The notes: generated from the sequence alone by a model not told the origin. A stretch of 64,000 bases of DNA from Streptomyces sp. HNM0575 (GCF_012726265.1 NZ_JAASAG010000010.1:1-64000); one strand, 5' to 3'. Positions 42,274 through 51,236 are shown, numbered from the stretch's first letter. Numbers and translations are program-made.

Positions 42274-43521
42274 ATGACGGGATCAGAGCAGCCGGGGCGG
42301 GCGGGACGCCCGGAGCGGGCCGACCAGGAGGCACAGCCGGAGCAGGAGGCACAGCCAGAGCAGGAGGAGCGCGCGCGGCTGATCCGCGCCTGGAACGGCG
42401 CCCGGCGCAGCCTCGCGACCGGTCCCGCGGAGGGCACCGTCGAAGGGCGGCTGGCCCGTCTCGCGGCCGACGGCGCCGAGGCGTACGACCTCACCGGCCC
42501 GCCCGACCTCTACGGCAACGCCGACGGCGTCGTGGGCGAGCTGGAGCGGCGTACGGCCGCCGCCCTCGGCACGGAGGCCGCGGCCTTCTTCCCGACCGGG
42601 ACGATGGCGCAGCAGGCCGCACTGCGCTGCTGGGCGGACCGTACGGGCGACGACAGGGTCGCGGTGCATCCACTGGCGCATCCGGTGCGCTGGGAGCGGG
42701 ACGCCCTGCGGCAGCTGACGGGCCTGCGCGTGGTGCACCCCACGGAGGCGCCGCGGCTTCCCACGGCGGACGAAGTGCGGGGCGTGGCCGAGCCGTTCGG
42801 CACCCTCGCGCTCGAACTGCCCCTGCGCGAGGCCGGGTTCCTCCTGCCGTCGTGGGAGGAGCTGGAGTCCACCGTCGCGGCGGCACGCGAGCGTGAGGCG
42901 GTCGTGCACTTCGACGGCGCACGGCTGTGGGAGTGCACCACGCACTTCGGCCGCACCCTCCCGGAGATCGCCTCGCTGGCCGACACCGTCTACGTCAGCT
43001 TCTACAAGTCGCTCGGCGGGCTCTCGGGAGCGGCGCTCGCCGGTCCGCAACCGATCGTGGACGAGGCCGCGGCGTGGCGGCACCGCTACGGCGGGCAGAT
43101 CTTCCAGCAGTGGCCCGCGGCGCTCGCCGCGCTGGTGGGCCTGGATCGTGAACTGCCGCGTCTGCCCGAGTACGTGGCCCACGCGCGCACCGTCGCGGAG
43201 GCCCTGCGCGCAGCGCTGACGGAGGCCGGCAGGGACACGGTGCCGTGGTGGCTGGTGTGGCCGCGGGTGCCGCACACGCATCAGTTCCAGGTCTGGCTGC
43301 CGTACGGGGCACGGGAGTTGACCGAGGCGGGCGCACGCCAGGCGGAGGAGACGGGGACGCTGCTGTTCAGGCGCTGGTCGGAGCCGCCGGGCGCGCCGCC
43401 GGGGCTTTCGATGCACGAGGTGACGGTGGCCGCGTCCGGGCTGTCGTGGTCCGCGGAGGACGTGCGCGAGGCGGTCGCCGCGTTCCTCGGCTTCCTTCGG
43501 GAGACGACGGCTCCGGGGTGA
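42274..43521 (+). CDS. PLP-dependent threonine aldolase/beta-eliminating lyase family protein
   Basis: A 415-residue fold-type I PLP enzyme. After a Gln/Glu-rich leader (1-35) the body shows YGNADGVVGELERRTAAALG, EAAAFFPTGTMAQQAALRCW, the strand VVHFDGARLWECTTHFGRTL and the lysine motif VYVSFYKSLGGLSGAALAGP (PLP Lys about 245). These match L-allo-threonine aldolases, which split beta-hydroxy amino acids to glycine and an aldehyde; substrate range is not predictable. ATG 42274 follows GAGG by nine bases. Divergent from the cofactor operon. Confidence 0.9.
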   Translation: MTGSEQPGRAGRPERADQEAQPEQEAQPEQEERARLIRAWNGARRSLATGPAEGTVEGRLARLAADGAEAYDLTGPPDLYGNADGVVGELERRTAAALGTEAAAFFPTGTMAQQAALRCWADRTGDDRVAVHPLAHPVRWERDALRQLTGLRVVHPTEAPRLPTADEVRGVAEPFGTLALELPLREAGFLLPSWEELESTVAAAREREAVVHFDGARLWECTTHFGRTLPEIASLADTVYVSFYKSLGGLSGAALAGPQPIVDEAAAWRHRYGGQIFQQWPAALAALVGLDRELPRLPEYVAHARTVAEALRAALTEAGRDTVPWWLVWPRVPHTHQFQVWLPYGARELTEAGARQAEETGTLLFRRWSEPPGAPPGLSMHEVTVAASGLSWSAEDVREAVAAFLGFLRETTAPG

Positions 43522-43825
43522 ACGTACGGATCGGAGTGAACGTACGGACGAGCGCGGGCGATTGGCGGCGCCGGTGCCGAACGTACGGGCGAGCGCGGCC
43601 GGTTGAGGTCGGTTGAGGGGTCGCTTGAGGGGTCGCTTGAGGGGTCGGCGCCGAGGGCTCGCTTGAGGCTCGGTCAAGGGCAACGGCGGTGAACGTACGG
43701 ATGGACGCGGCCCGTTGGCCTGCCGCGGTGATCGCGTGACGGACGTACCGCGTGGTGACGGATGAACGGTGTGGTCACCGGCGGGCTGAGTACCGCCCGT
43801 GCGACGACGGCGCCGGTGCACCGCG
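43522..43825. repeat. Intergenic region with GAACGTACGG and 12-base tandem repeats
   Basis: Four copies of GAACGTACGG (43520, 43538, 43579, 43691) and three tandem 12-base units TTGAGGGGTCGC (43613-43624, 43625-43636, 43637-43648, the last ending GG) lie between two convergent genes. No ORF or terminator-quality hairpin was identified. The repeats look like slippage-prone non-coding DNA. Confidence 0.6.
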
Positions 43826-44545
43826 TCACCTGCCGCCGCCGCTCCCGCTTCCGCTACCACCGGCCCCGCTCCCGCCCGCCCTGACCAGCTTCGTCTCGTA
43901 CGCGAGCACGACCGCCTGCACCCGGTCGCGCAGTTCGAGCTTCGCGAGGATGCGGCCCACGTGGGTCTTCACCGTCGCCTCGGACAGCACCAGTTCGGCG
44001 GCGATCTCACCGTTGGACAGGCCCTGGGCGACGAGGGTCAGCACCTCACGCTCGCGGTCCGTCAGCCGCTCCAGCCCGTGTGAGAGGGGTTCGGGCGTCG
44101 CGGCGGGCAGCACGCTGGAGAACCGGTCGATGAGGCGGCGCGTGGTGCTGGGGGCGACCACCGCGTCGCCGCTGTGCACGGCCCTGATCGCGGCGAGCAG
44201 ATCGCCGGGCGGCACGTCCTTCAGCATGAAGCCGGAGGCACCGGCCTTCAGCGCGGAGAAGGCGTACTCGTCGAGGTCGAAGGTCGTGAGTATCAGCACC
44301 TTCGGCGAACCGGCTCCGCCCTCGCCGCCGGAGCAGATGCGCCGGGTCGCCTCGACCCCGTCGACCCTGGGCATCCGTACGTCCATCAGCACGACGTCGA
44401 CGGCCGTCGAACGCAGCGTCGCCAGTGCCTCCGCTCCGTCCCCCGCCTCGGCGACGACCTCCATGTCCTGCTGGGCCGCCAGCACCATGCGGAAGCCGGT
44501 GCGCAGCAGCGCCTGATCGTCGACGAGCATCACGCGGATCGTCAT
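43826..44545 (-). CDS. NarL/FixJ (LuxR-type) response regulator
   Basis: A 239-residue response regulator: receiver TIRVMLVDDQALLRTGFRMV (acidic pair Asp9-Asp10), phospho-acceptor in DVVLMDVRMPRVDGVEATRR (about Asp54), Lys in FMLKDVPPGDL, and the C-terminal LuxR helix-turn-helix LTDREREVLTLVAQGLSNGE followed by IAAELVLSEATVKTHVGRIL. The final 15 residues are Gly/Ser. ATG 44545 has AGGAGAAGG 6-8 bases upstream. It lies 145 bases after the histidine kinase gene on the same strand and is its obvious partner. Targets are unknown. Confidence 0.96.
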   Translation of the reverse strand: MTIRVMLVDDQALLRTGFRMVLAAQQDMEVVAEAGDGAEALATLRSTAVDVVLMDVRMPRVDGVEATRRICSGGEGGAGSPKVLILTTFDLDEYAFSALKAGASGFMLKDVPPGDLLAAIRAVHSGDAVVAPSTTRRLIDRFSSVLPAATPEPLSHGLERLTDREREVLTLVAQGLSNGEIAAELVLSEATVKTHVGRILAKLELRDRVQAVVLAYETKLVRAGGSGAGGSGSGSGGGR

Positions 44546-44690
44546 CGAGGTCCTTCTCCTGTCCTCAACGGGCCTTACGCCGGCTGATGTCGGGTGCCCA
44601 TGGGCTCGGTCTCGGGGATTCGGTCCCGGGGGCTCGGTCCAGGGGGCTCGGCGCACCGGCGACCGATGCCCGGTGCCCGGTGACGGGGGC

Positions 44691-45968
44691 TCAGTGGGCG
44701 GCCTTCAGCGGCAGCACCGCGCTGATGCGGAAGCCGCCCCCCGGCCGCGGTCCGGTCTCCAGGCTGCCGCCGACCATGCCGACCCGTTCGCGCATCCCGA
44801 TGAGGCCGTGACCGAGCCCGTCGGTGCCGCCGTCCTCGTACAGTTCGCGCTCCGCGCCCCGTCCGTCGTCCTCGGCGAGCAGCGACAGTTCGTCCGCGCC
44901 GTAGCGGAGCCGGACGGTCGCCCCGACCTCCGGTCCGCCGTGCTTGCGTGTGTTGGTCAGCGCCTCCTGGACCACGCGGTACGCGGTCAGTTCGACGCTG
45001 CTGGGCAGCGGGCGCGGAGTCCCCTCTATCGTGAAGCCGACCGCGAGACCCGCGCCCCTGACCTGCTCGATCAGCTCCGACAGCTGCTCCACGCCGGGCT
45101 GCGGCAGATACTCGCCGACCCCGTCCCGGCCGTCTCTTCCCTCGCGGCCCCCGTGCCCGTTGGCGCCGCCCGCCGCGGCGACGCCCTCGCCCGTGCGCAG
45201 CACTCCCAGCAGCCGGCGCATCTCCGCGAGCGCCTGGCGGCCCGTGCCGGAGATGGTCTCCAGGGCCTGCTTGGTCTGGTCGGGCGCGGAGTCCAGCACG
45301 TACGCGGCGCCGTCGGCCTGCACCACCATCACGGAGACGTTGTGCGCGACGACATCGTGCAACTCCCTTGCGATACGCGCCCGTTCGGCGGCGGCCGCGA
45401 TCTGGGTCTGCGCCTCGCGCTCCTTCTCCAGCCGGGTCGCCCGCTCCTCCAGCTGTGCGTAGTAGGCACGGCGGGTGCGCAGCGAGTCGCCGAGCACCCA
45501 GGCCAGGAGGAACGTCACCGTCATGAAGACGTCGCCGAGGATCGCGGCGACCAGGGTCTGGCCCTCCTCCGGCCAGCGCACCGCGGCGATGGTCGGCGCC
45601 ACGAGCGCGGCGCAGAGGGCGAAGCGGGACGCCCAGCGGATGCTGCGGGAGGCGACCGTGAAGACGATCACCAGCATCGCGAAGTTGCTGGGCCCGACGG
45701 CGACATGGGTCACGACCTGTGCGACGCCGGTGCCGGTCGCCAGCACCAGCATCTTCTCCGGTACGCGGCGGCGCAGCGCGACCACCGTGCACATCGCCAG
45801 GACGATGGGGACCGCGGCGATCTGCTCCTTCGGCCCCTGGGGCATGCCCTCGCCGTCGCTCCGCACACTCGATACGAGCCAGACCGCCGACATCATCAGC
45901 AGCAGAACAGCCCACCAGCTGTCCACCCAGGTGGGGTGCCGGCGGATGAAATCGTAGATGCGGTTCAC
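44691..45968 (-). CDS. Sensor histidine kinase (HisKA_3 family)
   Basis: A 425-residue membrane kinase. The N-terminus has about six membrane spans (such as WWAVLLLMMSAVWLVSSV and GDVFMTVTFLLAWVLGD) with short loops, so sensing is probably within the membrane. The dimerisation/phospho-acceptor helix is AAERARIARELHDVVAHNVS (His about 215) and the ATPase domain has YRVVQEALTNTRKHGG (N box), EDDGRG and GLGHGLIGMRERVGMVGGSL (G boxes). A Gly/Arg/Asp linker interrupts before QLSELIEQVRGAG. GTG 45968 gives a start just ahead of the first basic helix; GTG 45995 is also possible. Confidence 0.94.
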   Translation of the reverse strand: MNRIYDFIRRHPTWVDSWWAVLLLMMSAVWLVSSVRSDGEGMPQGPKEQIAAVPIVLAMCTVVALRRRVPEKMLVLATGTGVAQVVTHVAVGPSNFAMLVIVFTVASRSIRWASRFALCAALVAPTIAAVRWPEEGQTLVAAILGDVFMTVTFLLAWVLGDSLRTRRAYYAQLEERATRLEKEREAQTQIAAAAERARIARELHDVVAHNVSVMVVQADGAAYVLDSAPDQTKQALETISGTGRQALAEMRRLLGVLRTGEGVAAAGGANGHGGREGRDGRDGVGEYLPQPGVEQLSELIEQVRGAGLAVGFTIEGTPRPLPSSVELTAYRVVQEALTNTRKHGGPEVGATVRLRYGADELSLLAEDDGRGAERELYEDGGTDGLGHGLIGMRERVGMVGGSLETGPRPGGGFRISAVLPLKAAH

Positions 45969-46097
45969 ATAACACAGCGTATTGAGGGCGGGCACGTGCC
46001 GGGGTCAGACCGGCGGCCGATCCCTGAGCGCCCGCATACTCCGCAAGGTGGAGGCCGCCGGTCCGCAGCGCACCCGCCGCTCGCCTAACGTGGCCGC

Positions 46098-47471
46098 GTG
46101 GACACGACGGACGAGGCGGGCGAGGCGGGCGGCGGCGGTACCGGGATCGGCGCCCCGACCGGCGACGGCGACGGCGGCGCCGACGGATCCTGGCTGCCGT
46201 GGCGGACCGCGGCGGAGCGGGCGCTGTACGGGGCGGAAGGTGCGGGACCGGTGGGACGGGTGGGCCCTGTGGACCCGGGCCTGGTGGACCCGGTGGGCCG
46301 GGTGCAGCACCGGGGCGCGGGCCCCGAACACCCGCCCGCGGAGGGCTTCTTCGTGCGCGAGGCGCCCGCGGCCCACTTCCGTACGTCCGTGCACGCCTCG
46401 CCCCTCTTCGCCGTCGCCGTCGCACGCCTGCTGCGCCACGTCGACGACGCGCTCGGCCGCCCCCGCGAACTGGCCATGGTCGACGTCGGCGCGGGCCGCG
46501 GCGAGCTGCTGACGGGAGTGCTGGAGGCGCTGCCCGACGAGGTCGCGGCGCGCGTGCGCCCGTACGCGGTGGAGCGTGCGCCCCGTCCCGCGGGCCTCGA
46601 CGAGCGCATCATGTGGTCGCACCGGCTGCCCGCCCCGGCGGAGCGGACGGGCCTGCTCTTCGCCAACGAATGGCTCGACGACGTACCCGTGGACATCGCG
46701 GAGACGGGACCCGACGGCGTTCCGCGCACCGTGCTCGTACGGGCGTCGGACGGCGCCGAGCGGCTCGGCGGCCCGGTCGCGGGCCACGACGCGGAGTGGC
46801 TGCGGCGCTGGTGGCCCCTGGCGGCGGAGGGCACGGAGTACGGGGAGCACGGCGAGTACGGCGAGTACGGCGAGTACGGCGAGTACGGGGAGTACGGGCA
46901 GTCCGGAGAGGACGCCGCCGGCGGTACGGAGACCGGGCCGGGCCCGGACGCCGATGCCGGGTCCGGTCAGGGTGCCGGGCCCGGGCTGCGTGCCGAGATC
47001 GGGCGGCCGCGGGACGAGGCGTGGGCCGCGGCCGTACGCACCCTCCACCGGGGTCTCGCCGTCGCCGTCGACTACTCGCACTTCCGCGAGGACCGCCCGC
47101 TCTTCGGCACCCTCACCGGCTACCTCGACGGCCGCGAGGTGCACCCCGTACCCGACGGAAGCCGTGACCTGACCGCGCACGTCGCGATGGACGCGTGCGC
47201 GGCGGCGGGCGCGCTGGCCGCCGCGGAGAGCGCCGGGTCCGGCGGCGCGGGCTGCGCGGCTCCCGCCGTGCGCTCGCAACGCGACGCCCTCCACACCCTG
47301 GGGATCGACGGCGCACGGCCGCCGCTGTCGCTGGCGTCGAGCGATCCGGCCGCGTACGTACGGCAGTTGGCGTCGGCCGGCGAGGCGGCGGAACTGACGG
47401 CGAGAGGCGGGCTCGGCGACTTCAGCTGGCTGATCCAGCCCCTCGGCGGCCTGCCGTCACCCTTCGGCTGA
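46098..47471 (+). CDS. MidA/NDUFAF7-type SAM-dependent methyltransferase
   Basis: A 457-residue member of the MidA family, whose mitochondrial form (NDUFAF7) dimethylates an arginine of the complex I subunit NDUFS2. Family features are SAM motif I LAMVDVGAGRGELLTGVLEA (about 126-145), LLFANEWLDDVPVDIAE, a late AVDYSHFREDRPLFGTLTGY and the RDLTAHVAMD block that matches the DLTADV-type motif of NDUFAF7. A GEY repeat (seven 9-base units) sits in a surface insert near 250-270. GTG at 46098 is 6 bases after TAACGT, suggesting a leaderless mRNA. Its 3 prime end overlaps the convergent PH-protein gene by 15 bases. A NuoD paralogue lies 2.5 kb downstream on the same strand. Confidence 0.88.
   Translation: MDTTDEAGEAGGGGTGIGAPTGDGDGGADGSWLPWRTAAERALYGAEGAGPVGRVGPVDPGLVDPVGRVQHRGAGPEHPPAEGFFVREAPAAHFRTSVHASPLFAVAVARLLRHVDDALGRPRELAMVDVGAGRGELLTGVLEALPDEVAARVRPYAVERAPRPAGLDERIMWSHRLPAPAERTGLLFANEWLDDVPVDIAETGPDGVPRTVLVRASDGAERLGGPVAGHDAEWLRRWWPLAAEGTEYGEHGEYGEYGEYGEYGEYGQSGEDAAGGTETGPGPDADAGSGQGAGPGLRAEIGRPRDEAWAAAVRTLHRGLAVAVDYSHFREDRPLFGTLTGYLDGREVHPVPDGSRDLTAHVAMDACAAAGALAAAESAGSGGAGCAAPAVRSQRDALHTLGIDGARPPLSLASSDPAAYVRQLASAGEAAELTARGGLGDFSWLIQPLGGLPSPFG
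46842..46904 (+). repeat. 9-base tandem repeat in the MidA gene (Gly-Glu-Tyr)
   Basis: Seven 9-base units of consensus GGCGAGTAC; units 46851, 46860, 46869 and 46878 are identical. In frame they give Gly-Glu-(His/Tyr) repeats. A likely slippage-prone locus. Confidence 0.9.
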
Positions 47472-49283
47472 CGGACCCCGCCGCTCGGAACTCTCCCGCT
47501 CGGAGTCCGTCCGCTCCGGGTTCTCCCGGTCCGGGTTCTCCCGTTGCGGGTTCTCCCGTTGCGGGTTCTCAGCGACGAGCGGTTCGTCAGCCGAAGAGTG
47601 CTCCGCGCCGAGCGGGTGCTCCGCGGCGCTCGCGGTCCCCCGGCCCGTCGCACCGCCGGTCTCACCGCCCGCACCACCACCGGTCATCCACCGGTCCGGA
47701 CGCGCCTCACGGCGTCCCGTCCGCGACCGTTCCGCCTGTGCGTGCACCAGCGCGTGCGCCTCGTCGGCGTCCCGCAGCCGCGCCGCCGTCCAGCCGTTCG
47801 CACCGTGGTCGACGGCCACGTCCGCGAGCCGCATCCTGCGCTGCCACGGCCCCTGCACGAAGCGCACGCTCTGCACCTTGGCATGCGGTACGAGCGTGAC
47901 GCGGCGCCTGATCAGGCCCTGCCTGGTGACGAACACGGCGTCGGTCGTGCCGTGTCCGCAGCCCCGCCACAGCAGCGGCAGGCACCAGCGTGCGCGGCGC
48001 GGCACCGGAGCGGCGACGTCCGCAGCGCCCGCGAGGTCGACGCCCGGCAGCACGTGCGCGAGGACTCCGGCCGCCGCCGCCCGCGGTGCGACGGGGATCA
48101 GCACGCCGCCCTTGTCCTTGCCCGCGCCCGCGATCTCCAGCTCCACCCGCACCCAGCCGCGCCGCCGCCACAGCAGCGGCTCGGTGATCCGTACGGACTG
48201 CACGCGCCCCGGCGGCACGGTGGCGTGCTCGCGGTCCAGCAGACCGTGGTCGAGCCGCAGCCCGTCCGGCGACTCGGCGACCGTCCAGTCGTACTCCTTG
48301 AGCAACCGCCCGCCCGTACCGGCCCAGACACCGCCCAGGGCGGGCGCGAGCGCGGCGATGGCACCGAGGACGCTGCCGCTGGCGGAGTAGACGACCGCGG
48401 GTACGAGCACGGCCACGAGGAGCGCGCCCCAGCCGGTGCCCATCAGCAGCAGTCCCATGACGAGCGTGCGCGTGTCCACGCGCAGCATCTCGCGGGCGGG
48501 CGCCTCTCCGGCCTGCGGTGCGGCCTCGGGGGCGATTCCGGCGGCGCGGGCGAGGAGTTCGGCGCGCAGGGCGACGGCCTCGCGCTCGCCGAGGAAGGCC
48601 AGTTCGTCCTTGGCCTCGGTCCCCACGACGTCCAGCTTGAGCTTGGCGACCCCCGCGACCCGCGCGAGCAGCGGGCGCCCGACGTCGACGGCCTGTATGC
48701 GGTCGAGCCGGATGTGGGCGGTACGTCGGAAGACCAGGCCCGTACGGATGCGCAGTTCGGTGTCGGTGACGAGGTAGCTGGTGAACCACCAGGAGAAGAA
48801 GCCGTACGCCGCCGCCACCGGCAGCAGCACGCCGAAGGCCGCCAGCAGCCAGCCGGGCGTGAGCTGCGTGAACCATTCGCGGGTGCGCTCGAAGTCGTGC
48901 ACGGCGAAGGCGGCGAGACCGGCGACGGGCGCCCACGCGCGCCGCCAGGGCGTGACGGGGTGCAGCCGCTTGCCCTCGGGCCGCCGCCCGTACGAGTCCT
49001 CCTTGCCGGACTCGGCGACGGCCTCCCGGCCCCCGGTGCGGCCCGCGGTGCGTCCGTCGGTACCTGCCTCGGTACGTGCCCCGGTACGTGCCCCGGTGCG
49101 TGCCTCAGTCCGTGCCTCAGTCCGTGCCTCTGTACCTGTCTCCGTGCGTGCCTTCGTACGGGTCTCCGTACCGGCACCGGCGTCCGTACCGGGCGCTCGT
49201 TCCGGCGGCGGAACGGAGGAGCCCGCGCCGGTTTCCGCCGGATCCGGGGCGGCCTCCGGATCCGGGCCCGGGGCCGCGCTCAC
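47457..49283 (-). CDS. PH domain-containing membrane protein (YdbT-like)
   Basis: A 608-residue membrane protein with bacterial PH (bPH2/DUF304) domains. Residues 1-95 are a disordered Thr/Arg/Glu repeat region; the core alternates hydrophobic pairs (LLAAFGVLLPVAAAYGFFSW; LGAIAALAPALGGVW) with PH modules: SYLVTDTELRIRTGLVFRRT then RLDRIQAVDVGRPLLARVAG; WTVAESPDGLRLDHGLLDRE; and VFVTRQGLIRRRVTLVPHAK then VQSVRFVQGPWQRRMRLADV. The tail is Glu/Asn/Arg-rich. It overlaps the smaller PH gene upstream as GTGA, so the two form a YdbS/YdbT-like pair. Role unknown; relatives are linked to envelope stress and toxin tolerance. Confidence 0.9.
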   Translation of the reverse strand: MSAAPGPDPEAAPDPAETGAGSSVPPPERAPGTDAGAGTETRTKARTETGTEARTEARTEARTGARTGARTEAGTDGRTAGRTGGREAVAESGKEDSYGRRPEGKRLHPVTPWRRAWAPVAGLAAFAVHDFERTREWFTQLTPGWLLAAFGVLLPVAAAYGFFSWWFTSYLVTDTELRIRTGLVFRRTAHIRLDRIQAVDVGRPLLARVAGVAKLKLDVVGTEAKDELAFLGEREAVALRAELLARAAGIAPEAAPQAGEAPAREMLRVDTRTLVMGLLLMGTGWGALLVAVLVPAVVYSASGSVLGAIAALAPALGGVWAGTGGRLLKEYDWTVAESPDGLRLDHGLLDREHATVPPGRVQSVRITEPLLWRRRGWVRVELEIAGAGKDKGGVLIPVAPRAAAAGVLAHVLPGVDLAGAADVAAPVPRRARWCLPLLWRGCGHGTTDAVFVTRQGLIRRRVTLVPHAKVQSVRFVQGPWQRRMRLADVAVDHGANGWTAARLRDADEAHALVHAQAERSRTGRREARPDRWMTGGGAGGETGGATGRGTASAAEHPLGAEHSSADEPLVAENPQRENPQRENPDRENPERTDSERESSERRGPSAEG

Positions 49284-49789
49284 AGCCCCGCCGACCTGGC
49301 GCCGCCGAGCTCCGTGAGCCGGTCACGGAGCCGTTCCGCCTCCGCCGGTACGAGCCCGGGGATCGCGGCGTCCGTCGTGGCGGCGGCCGTGTGCAGCTGT
49401 ACGCGGGCGAGCCCGTACCGCCGCTCCAGCGGCCCGGAGGTGACCTCGACGAGCTGCATGCGCCCGTACGGCACGACCGTCAGCTCGCGCCACAGCACTC
49501 CGCGGCTGATGAGGAGGTCGTCGGCGCGCTCCGCGTACCGCCACGAGCGCCAGTTGCGCTCCAGCGCACCCCAGCCCCAGGCGCCGACGGCCGCCGGCAG
49601 CAGCGCGAAAGCGGACCAGGCCGGGCCTGCGGCGAGCCAAAGCACGGCGGCCGCGGCGAGGATGATCGGCAGCAGTGCGCACAGCAGCACGACCCGGCGC
49701 ATCCGCACCAGCGCACGCTCGACGCCGTTCCAGTGCACGGGCTCCTGCGGGCTCTTCGTCGCGTCGGGCGTACCCGTCCCCGTCGTCAT
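49280..49789 (-). CDS. PH domain-containing membrane protein (YdbS-like)
   Basis: A 169-residue protein with two N-terminal membrane helices (VVLLCALLPIILAAAAVLWL and PAWSAFALLPAAVGAWGWGA) followed by one bPH2 domain: RYAERADDLLISRGVLWREL, TVVPYGRMQLVEVTSGPLER and RYGLARVQLHTAAATTDAAI, then VPAEAERLRDRLTELG. Partner of the downstream larger PH protein (4-base overlap), the usual two-gene arrangement. ATG 49789. Divergent from the NuoD paralogue gene. Confidence 0.9.
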   Translation of the reverse strand: MTTGTGTPDATKSPQEPVHWNGVERALVRMRRVVLLCALLPIILAAAAVLWLAAGPAWSAFALLPAAVGAWGWGALERNWRSWRYAERADDLLISRGVLWRELTVVPYGRMQLVEVTSGPLERRYGLARVQLHTAAATTDAAIPGLVPAEAERLRDRLTELGGARSAGL

Positions 49790-50013
49790 GCGGCAACCCT
49801 ACGGCGGGACACGGGCGTCCGGGCAGGGCCCCGGCAAGGTCGTACGAGCGCCCGCCGGTTCCCCGGCCACCGGCTGGCTCCGGGCACGCACAGGGTGGGC
49901 TCAGGGCAAGCACAGGGCGGGCTCAGGGCGGGCTCAGCGCTGGCTCCGGGCGCGCTCAGGGAGATGCACCCGCCGCCGGAGGCGGGCGCCAAGACGGGTG
50001 CGAGACTGAGCGC

Positions 50014-51198
50014 ATGAGTCAGCGGACGACGACGGACGACCCGGCGGACGGCCGGGGGAGGCAGACCACGGTCGGGGTCGGCGGCGCCGCGGAGAGCTCC
50101 GACATGGTGCTCAACATCGGCCCCCAGCACCCCTCCACGCACGGGGTGCTGCGGCTGCGGCTCGTCCTCGACGGCGAACTGATCAGGGCCGTCGAACCCG
50201 TCGTGGGCTATATGCACCGCGGCGCGGAGAAGCTCTTCGAGGCCCGCGACTACCGGCAGATCATCGTCCTCGCCAACCGCCACGACTGGCTGTCCGCCTT
50301 CTCCAGCGAACTCGGCGTCGTGCTCGCCGTCGAGCGCATGCTCGGCATGGAGGTCCCCGAGCGCGCCGTGTGGATGCGGACGCTGCTCGCCGAACTCAAC
50401 CGCGTGCTCAACCACTTGATGTTCCTCGGCTCCTATCCACTCGAACTCGGCGGCATCACGCCCGTCTTCCACGCGTTCCGCGAACGCGAGGAGTTGCAGC
50501 ACGTGATGGAGGAGATCTCCGGCGGCCGCATGCACTACATGTTCAACCGGGTGGGCGGCCTGAAGGAGGACCTCCCCGCGGGCTGGCAGGCCCGGGCCCG
50601 GCGCGCGGTCTCGGGCGTACGGTCACGCATGGACGTCTTCGACCGGCTCGTCACGGGGAACGAGATCTTCCGCGGACGCACGCGCGGCGTGGGCGTGCTC
50701 GACCGCGCGACCGTGCACGCGTACGGCGTCAGCGGCCCCATCGCCCGCGCCTCCGGAGTGGACTTCGACCTGCGCCGCGACGAGCCGTATCTGGCCTACG
50801 GGGAGCTGCGGGACACGCTCCAGGTCGTCACGAGGACCGACGGCGACTGCCTCGCGCGCTTCGAGGTGCTGCTGGCGCAGGCGCACAACTCGCTGAACCT
50901 GGCGGACGCTTGCCTCGACCGCCTCGCGGAGCTCCCGCCCGGGCCGGTCAACCAGCGGCTGCCGAAGGTGGTCAAGGCCCCGGAGGGCGCGACGTACGCC
51001 TGGACCGAGAACCCGCTCGGGCTCAACGGCTACTACCTCGTCTCCAAGGGCGAGAAGACGCCGTACCGGCTCAAGCTCAGGTCGGCCTCGTTCAACAACA
51101 TCCAGGCGCTCACGGAACTGCTGCCGGGGACGCTGGTCGCCGACATGGTGGCGATCCTGGGGTCGTTCTTCTTCGTGGTCGGGGACATCGACAAGTAG
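50014..51198 (+). CDS. NuoD-like NADH-quinone oxidoreductase subunit D paralogue
   Basis: A 394-residue homologue of the 49-kDa/NuoD subunit of complex I, standing alone rather than in a nuo operon. Conserved blocks are LNIGPQHPSTHGVLRLRLVL (quinone-site His), VVGYMHRGAEKLFEARDYRQ, LLAELNRVLNHLMFLGSYPL, RMHYMFNRVGGLKEDLPAGW and VADMVAILGSFFFVVGDIDK. Arg69 in MHRGAEK aligns with Arg118 of precursor human NDUFS2 (methylated by NDUFAF7). The quinone-site Tyr of RLDYVS in NDUFS2 is Trp92 here (RHDWLS). It might assemble in an alternative complex or act as a variant subunit. ATG 50014 follows GAGACTGAG; a MidA-type gene lies upstream. Confidence 0.88.
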   Translation: MSQRTTTDDPADGRGRQTTVGVGGAAESSDMVLNIGPQHPSTHGVLRLRLVLDGELIRAVEPVVGYMHRGAEKLFEARDYRQIIVLANRHDWLSAFSSELGVVLAVERMLGMEVPERAVWMRTLLAELNRVLNHLMFLGSYPLELGGITPVFHAFREREELQHVMEEISGGRMHYMFNRVGGLKEDLPAGWQARARRAVSGVRSRMDVFDRLVTGNEIFRGRTRGVGVLDRATVHAYGVSGPIARASGVDFDLRRDEPYLAYGELRDTLQVVTRTDGDCLARFEVLLAQAHNSLNLADACLDRLAELPPGPVNQRLPKVVKAPEGATYAWTENPLGLNGYYLVSKGEKTPYRLKLRSASFNNIQALTELLPGTLVADMVAILGSFFFVVGDIDK

Positions 51199-51236
51199 CG
51201 GGGCGGCCCGGCCGGGCCGGGGCGGCGGAGCGCCGG

